NCBI GenBank assembly: GCA_013361595.1
Contig: JABFXT010000843.1
Coordinates: 1-7,537 of the forward strand
Direction: 5' to 3'
Source of the DNA: Nocardia sp.
GTDB lineage: Bacteria > Actinomycetota > Actinomycetes > Mycobacteriales > Mycobacteriaceae
Length of the DNA: 7,537 nt
Made by a program: the position numbers and the translations under genes. Shown here in pieces: positions 6,122 through 7,537 of this stretch. The notes beneath the pieces were generated by a model. The model was not told the DNA's origin and did not search any database. It worked only from the letters and a program-made list of their open reading frames with translations. The stretch's first letter is position 1. Every line of letters starts with the position of its first letter.

Positions 6122-6299
6122 CTGTCGATAGGAATTCGCCTCCCGGTTCTTAATCCGTTACACAACCCAGGTCGGAGCGCGATTTCGATAACAGCCGAAT
6201 ATCCCGGCCCGCCGAGACATCAACGCTTCGGCAAGGTATCGTCACGGGGCGATCACAGCGGTTCTCGCGGCGGATTTCGGCCATCCGATCAGCACGGCC
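6122..6299. other. Non-coding stretch with a spaced inverted repeat
   Basis: No convincing gene lies here on either strand. The only structure seen is a two-part inverted repeat: CGATA (6186-6190) with TATCG (6237-6241), and GCCGAA (6194-6199) with TTCGGC (6227-6232). The loop is 27 nt and contains CGGCCCGCCG. It lies about 60-110 nt upstream of the candidate promoter of copy 3, a place where a regulator could bind, but this is inference. Confidence 0.4.
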
Positions 6300-6329
6300 T
6301 TGCTTAGGCTCGATGAGGTCGAATAAGGT
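6300..6329 (+). promoter_or_regulatory. Candidate promoter of mycolyltransferase copy 3
   Basis: TTGCTT (6300-6305), an 18-nt spacer and TAAGGT (6324-6329) resemble a housekeeping sigma promoter with a TANNNT -10. Transcription would start near 6336, giving a leader of about 145 nt before ATG 6480. A short inverted repeat ATCTG-TGAC-CAGAT (6341-6354) lies just downstream and could be an operator or the first leader hairpin. TAGGCT (6305-6310) is an alternative -10 without a good -35. Confidence 0.4.
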
Positions 6330-6361
6330 CCAGCGAGCACATCTGTGACCAGATCGTTGTA

Positions 6362-6404
6362 GCGCTGGCGGCCCCGTGGTTGGTCGGGACCCGGCCGCCG
6401 GCGC
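6362..6404 (+). promoter_or_regulatory. Leader hairpin upstream of copy 3 (12-bp stem)
   Basis: GCGCTGGCGGCC (6362-6373) pairs with GGCCGCCGGCGC (6393-6404) over 12 bp with one T/G wobble, enclosing a 19-nt G-rich loop. It lies between the candidate promoter and the gene, so it should be part of the mRNA leader. It could act in attenuation or RNA stability; no T-tract follows, so simple termination is less obvious. It matches no riboswitch class that I recognise. Confidence 0.5.
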
Positions 6405-6420
6405 CGCCGAGCAGAAACGG

Positions 6421-6453
6421 GGTGTTGTCCGCACAGCGGTAGCGAACAACACC
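6421..6453 (+). promoter_or_regulatory. Second leader hairpin, next to the copy 3 ribosome binding site
   Basis: GGTGTTGT (6421-6428) pairs perfectly with ACAACACC (6446-6453). Inside, CCGC (6429-6432) pairs with GCGG (6436-6439) around the loop ACA, leaving a one-sided six-base bulge TAGCGA (6440-6445). It ends about ten bases before the AAAGAGAG ribosome binding site (6464-6471), which is 8 nt from ATG 6480. The arrangement suits control of translation or protection of the mRNA 5' end. Confidence 0.5.
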
Positions 6454-6479
6454 ACAACAGCAGAAAGAGAGCAGAATTC

Positions 6480-7502
6480 ATGCGTTTCGGCAGGGCAGCC
6501 GGCCCGAAGAGAAGTACCGGGCCCTCGCGGGCACCCCGCGGTTGGCGTAACCGGATTCTGGCTATCGGTGCGGCAGTGCTCGCGCTACCGGTCGCGGCAG
6601 GTATCGCGGCCCCGACTGCCGCGCTGGCATCGCCCGCGGCACCGGTGAAGCGTGGCGCTTTCGAAGAACTGCTGGTTCCCTCGAGCATGGGGCCGATCAA
6701 GGTCCAGGTGCAGTGGGCGGCCCGCGGCGGCAACGCCGGGCTCTACCTGCTCGACGGTCTGCGTGCCCGTGACGACCGCAACGCCTGGTCGTTCGAGACC
6801 AATGCGCTGCAGCAGTTCGGCAACGACAACATCTCCCTGATCATGCCGGTCGGTGGCCAGGCGAGCTTCTACGCCGACTGGTACTCGCCCAGCAACACCA
6901 ACGGTCAGAAGTTCACCTACAAGTGGGAGACCTTCCTGACCCAGGAGCTGCCGGCCTTCCTCGAGGGCCACGGCGTCTCGCGCACCAACAACGCGATCGC
7001 GGGCCTGTCCATGGGTGGTAGCGCCGCCCTGGCCCTGGCCGCCTACCACCGCGACCAGTTCCGTTCGGCCGCCGCGTACTCCGGTTACCTGAACATCTCG
7101 GCGCCGGGTATGCGTGAGGCGATCCGTATCGCCATGCTGGACGCGGGTCGCTTCAACGTCGACTCGATGGCCGCTCCGTGGAGCCCGGCGTGGCTGCGGA
7201 TGGACCCGTTCGTCTTCGCCCCGCAGCTGCGTGGCCTGCCCATGTACATCTCGGCGGCCAGCGGCCTGCCCGGGCCGTACGACAAGCCGGCCGGTGCGGT
7301 CGGTGCGTTCAACACCGGTAACGCCATGGCGCTGGAAGCTCTGTCGCTGGTGAACACCCGGGCCTTCCAGGCGCGGCTGAAGACCCTCGGCATCAATGCC
7401 TACTTCGACTTCCCGAGCGTGGGTACCCACTCCTGGAAGTACTGGGAAAGCCAGCTCTTCGCCTCGCGCAAGATGTTCCTGGATTCCACCAACGGCTGGT
7501 GA
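6480..7502 (+). CDS. Secreted mycolyltransferase, antigen 85 family (copy 3)
   Basis: Ag85-type mycolyltransferase, 340 aa, more divergent from the two upstream copies and closer to the compact Ag85C layout. The signal peptide has a basic start, a hydrophobic core at about 26-45 and a likely cut after TAALA (50). The predicted triad is S177 in GLSMGGS, E286 in ALEALSLVNTRAFQ and H317 in THSWKYW, the Ag85-like form. LDGLRARDD (91-99) and PVGGQASFYADWYSP (123-137) match Ag85 closely. The loop SNTNGQKFTYKWETFL has neither the Gly/Ser insert of the other copies nor cysteines. The Ag85 Cys209 position is A259. The NNTRLW motif before it is shortened to RGLPMY, removing residues found in the other copies. 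Frequent CGT, GGT, CTG and AAC codons resemble those of highly expressed actinobacterial genes, and the gene has a long structured leader; it may be the main enzyme of the three. Only 35 nt follow the stop. Confidence 0.94.
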   Translation: MRFGRAAGPKRSTGPSRAPRGWRNRILAIGAAVLALPVAAGIAAPTAALASPAAPVKRGAFEELLVPSSMGPIKVQVQWAARGGNAGLYLLDGLRARDDRNAWSFETNALQQFGNDNISLIMPVGGQASFYADWYSPSNTNGQKFTYKWETFLTQELPAFLEGHGVSRTNNAIAGLSMGGSAALALAAYHRDQFRSAAAYSGYLNISAPGMREAIRIAMLDAGRFNVDSMAAPWSPAWLRMDPFVFAPQLRGLPMYISAASGLPGPYDKPAGAVGAFNTGNAMALEALSLVNTRAFQARLKTLGINAYFDFPSVGTHSWKYWESQLFASRKMFLDSTNGW

Positions 7503-7537
7503 TCGACGGTATGCATGCTGATCGGTTGGGGGTGAAC

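Noticed and set aside
5936..6307. Plus-strand open frame of 123 codons running from copy 2 into the gap
   Set aside because: It starts inside copy 2 out of frame and crosses both terminator hairpins. The predicted protein has no features.
6313..6348. Possible 11-residue leader peptide (MRSNKVQRAHL) before copy 3
   Set aside because: It has no ribosome binding site and overlaps the candidate -10 element, so it would not be on the transcript.
6150..6455. Minus-strand open frame of 101 codons in the gap before copy 3
   Set aside because: The composition is unconvincing, it has no recognised family, and it runs through the leader hairpins and the candidate promoter of copy 3.
1..7537. CRISPR array, tRNA/rRNA gene, insertion sequence or prophage signals
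   Set aside because: No regularly spaced repeats, tRNA-like cloverleaf, transposase or phage-type genes were seen. The gene content is conserved chromosomal envelope biosynthesis.

Overview
The window looks like chromosomal DNA of a mycolic-acid-containing actinomycete, most probably Nocardia or a close relative. It has high GC with G/C-rich third codon positions. Its gene order matches the conserved cell-envelope locus of the Mycobacteriales: the M. tuberculosis order glfT2, Rv3807c, ubiA (Rv3806c), aftB (Rv3805c), fbpA, fbpD. The genus is inferred from the style of the mycolyltransferases, not proven. All six genes read left to right.

Bases 2-3426 hold a tightly packed, probably translationally coupled operon for the arabinan branch of arabinogalactan/lipoarabinomannan synthesis. 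A PAP2 phosphatase (5' end outside the window) overlaps ubiA by 8 bp, and ubiA overlaps aftB by 23 bp. UbiA makes decaprenyl-phosphoryl-5-phosphoribose and the PAP2 protein is the presumed phosphatase for it. Together they feed synthesis of DPA, the arabinose donor. AftB then adds terminal beta-1,2-arabinofuranose residues, where mycolates are later attached.

Bases 3599-7502 hold three tandem, separately spaced paralogues of the antigen 85 mycolyltransferase family, at 3599-4681, 4987-6036 and 6480-7502. Each has a signal peptide and an intact Ser-Glu-His triad. The first two are close relatives; the third is more divergent and nearer the Ag85C-like length. The window thus runs from making the arabinan acceptor ends to the enzymes that esterify them with mycolic acids.

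The gaps between the mycolyltransferases are rich in structure. A 15-bp-stem hairpin follows the first gene. A 37-nt imperfect hairpin bounded exactly by 8-bp direct repeats precedes the second. Two tandem hairpins follow the second, one a perfect 43-nt palindrome. Two long stems lie in the leader of the third, next to a candidate promoter. A further 12-bp perfect inverted repeat lies inside the first codons of aftB. No RNA gene, CRISPR array, insertion sequence or transposase was seen. No wholly new system is evident; the novelty candidates are the regulatory structures and the altered active-site surroundings of the three transferases.
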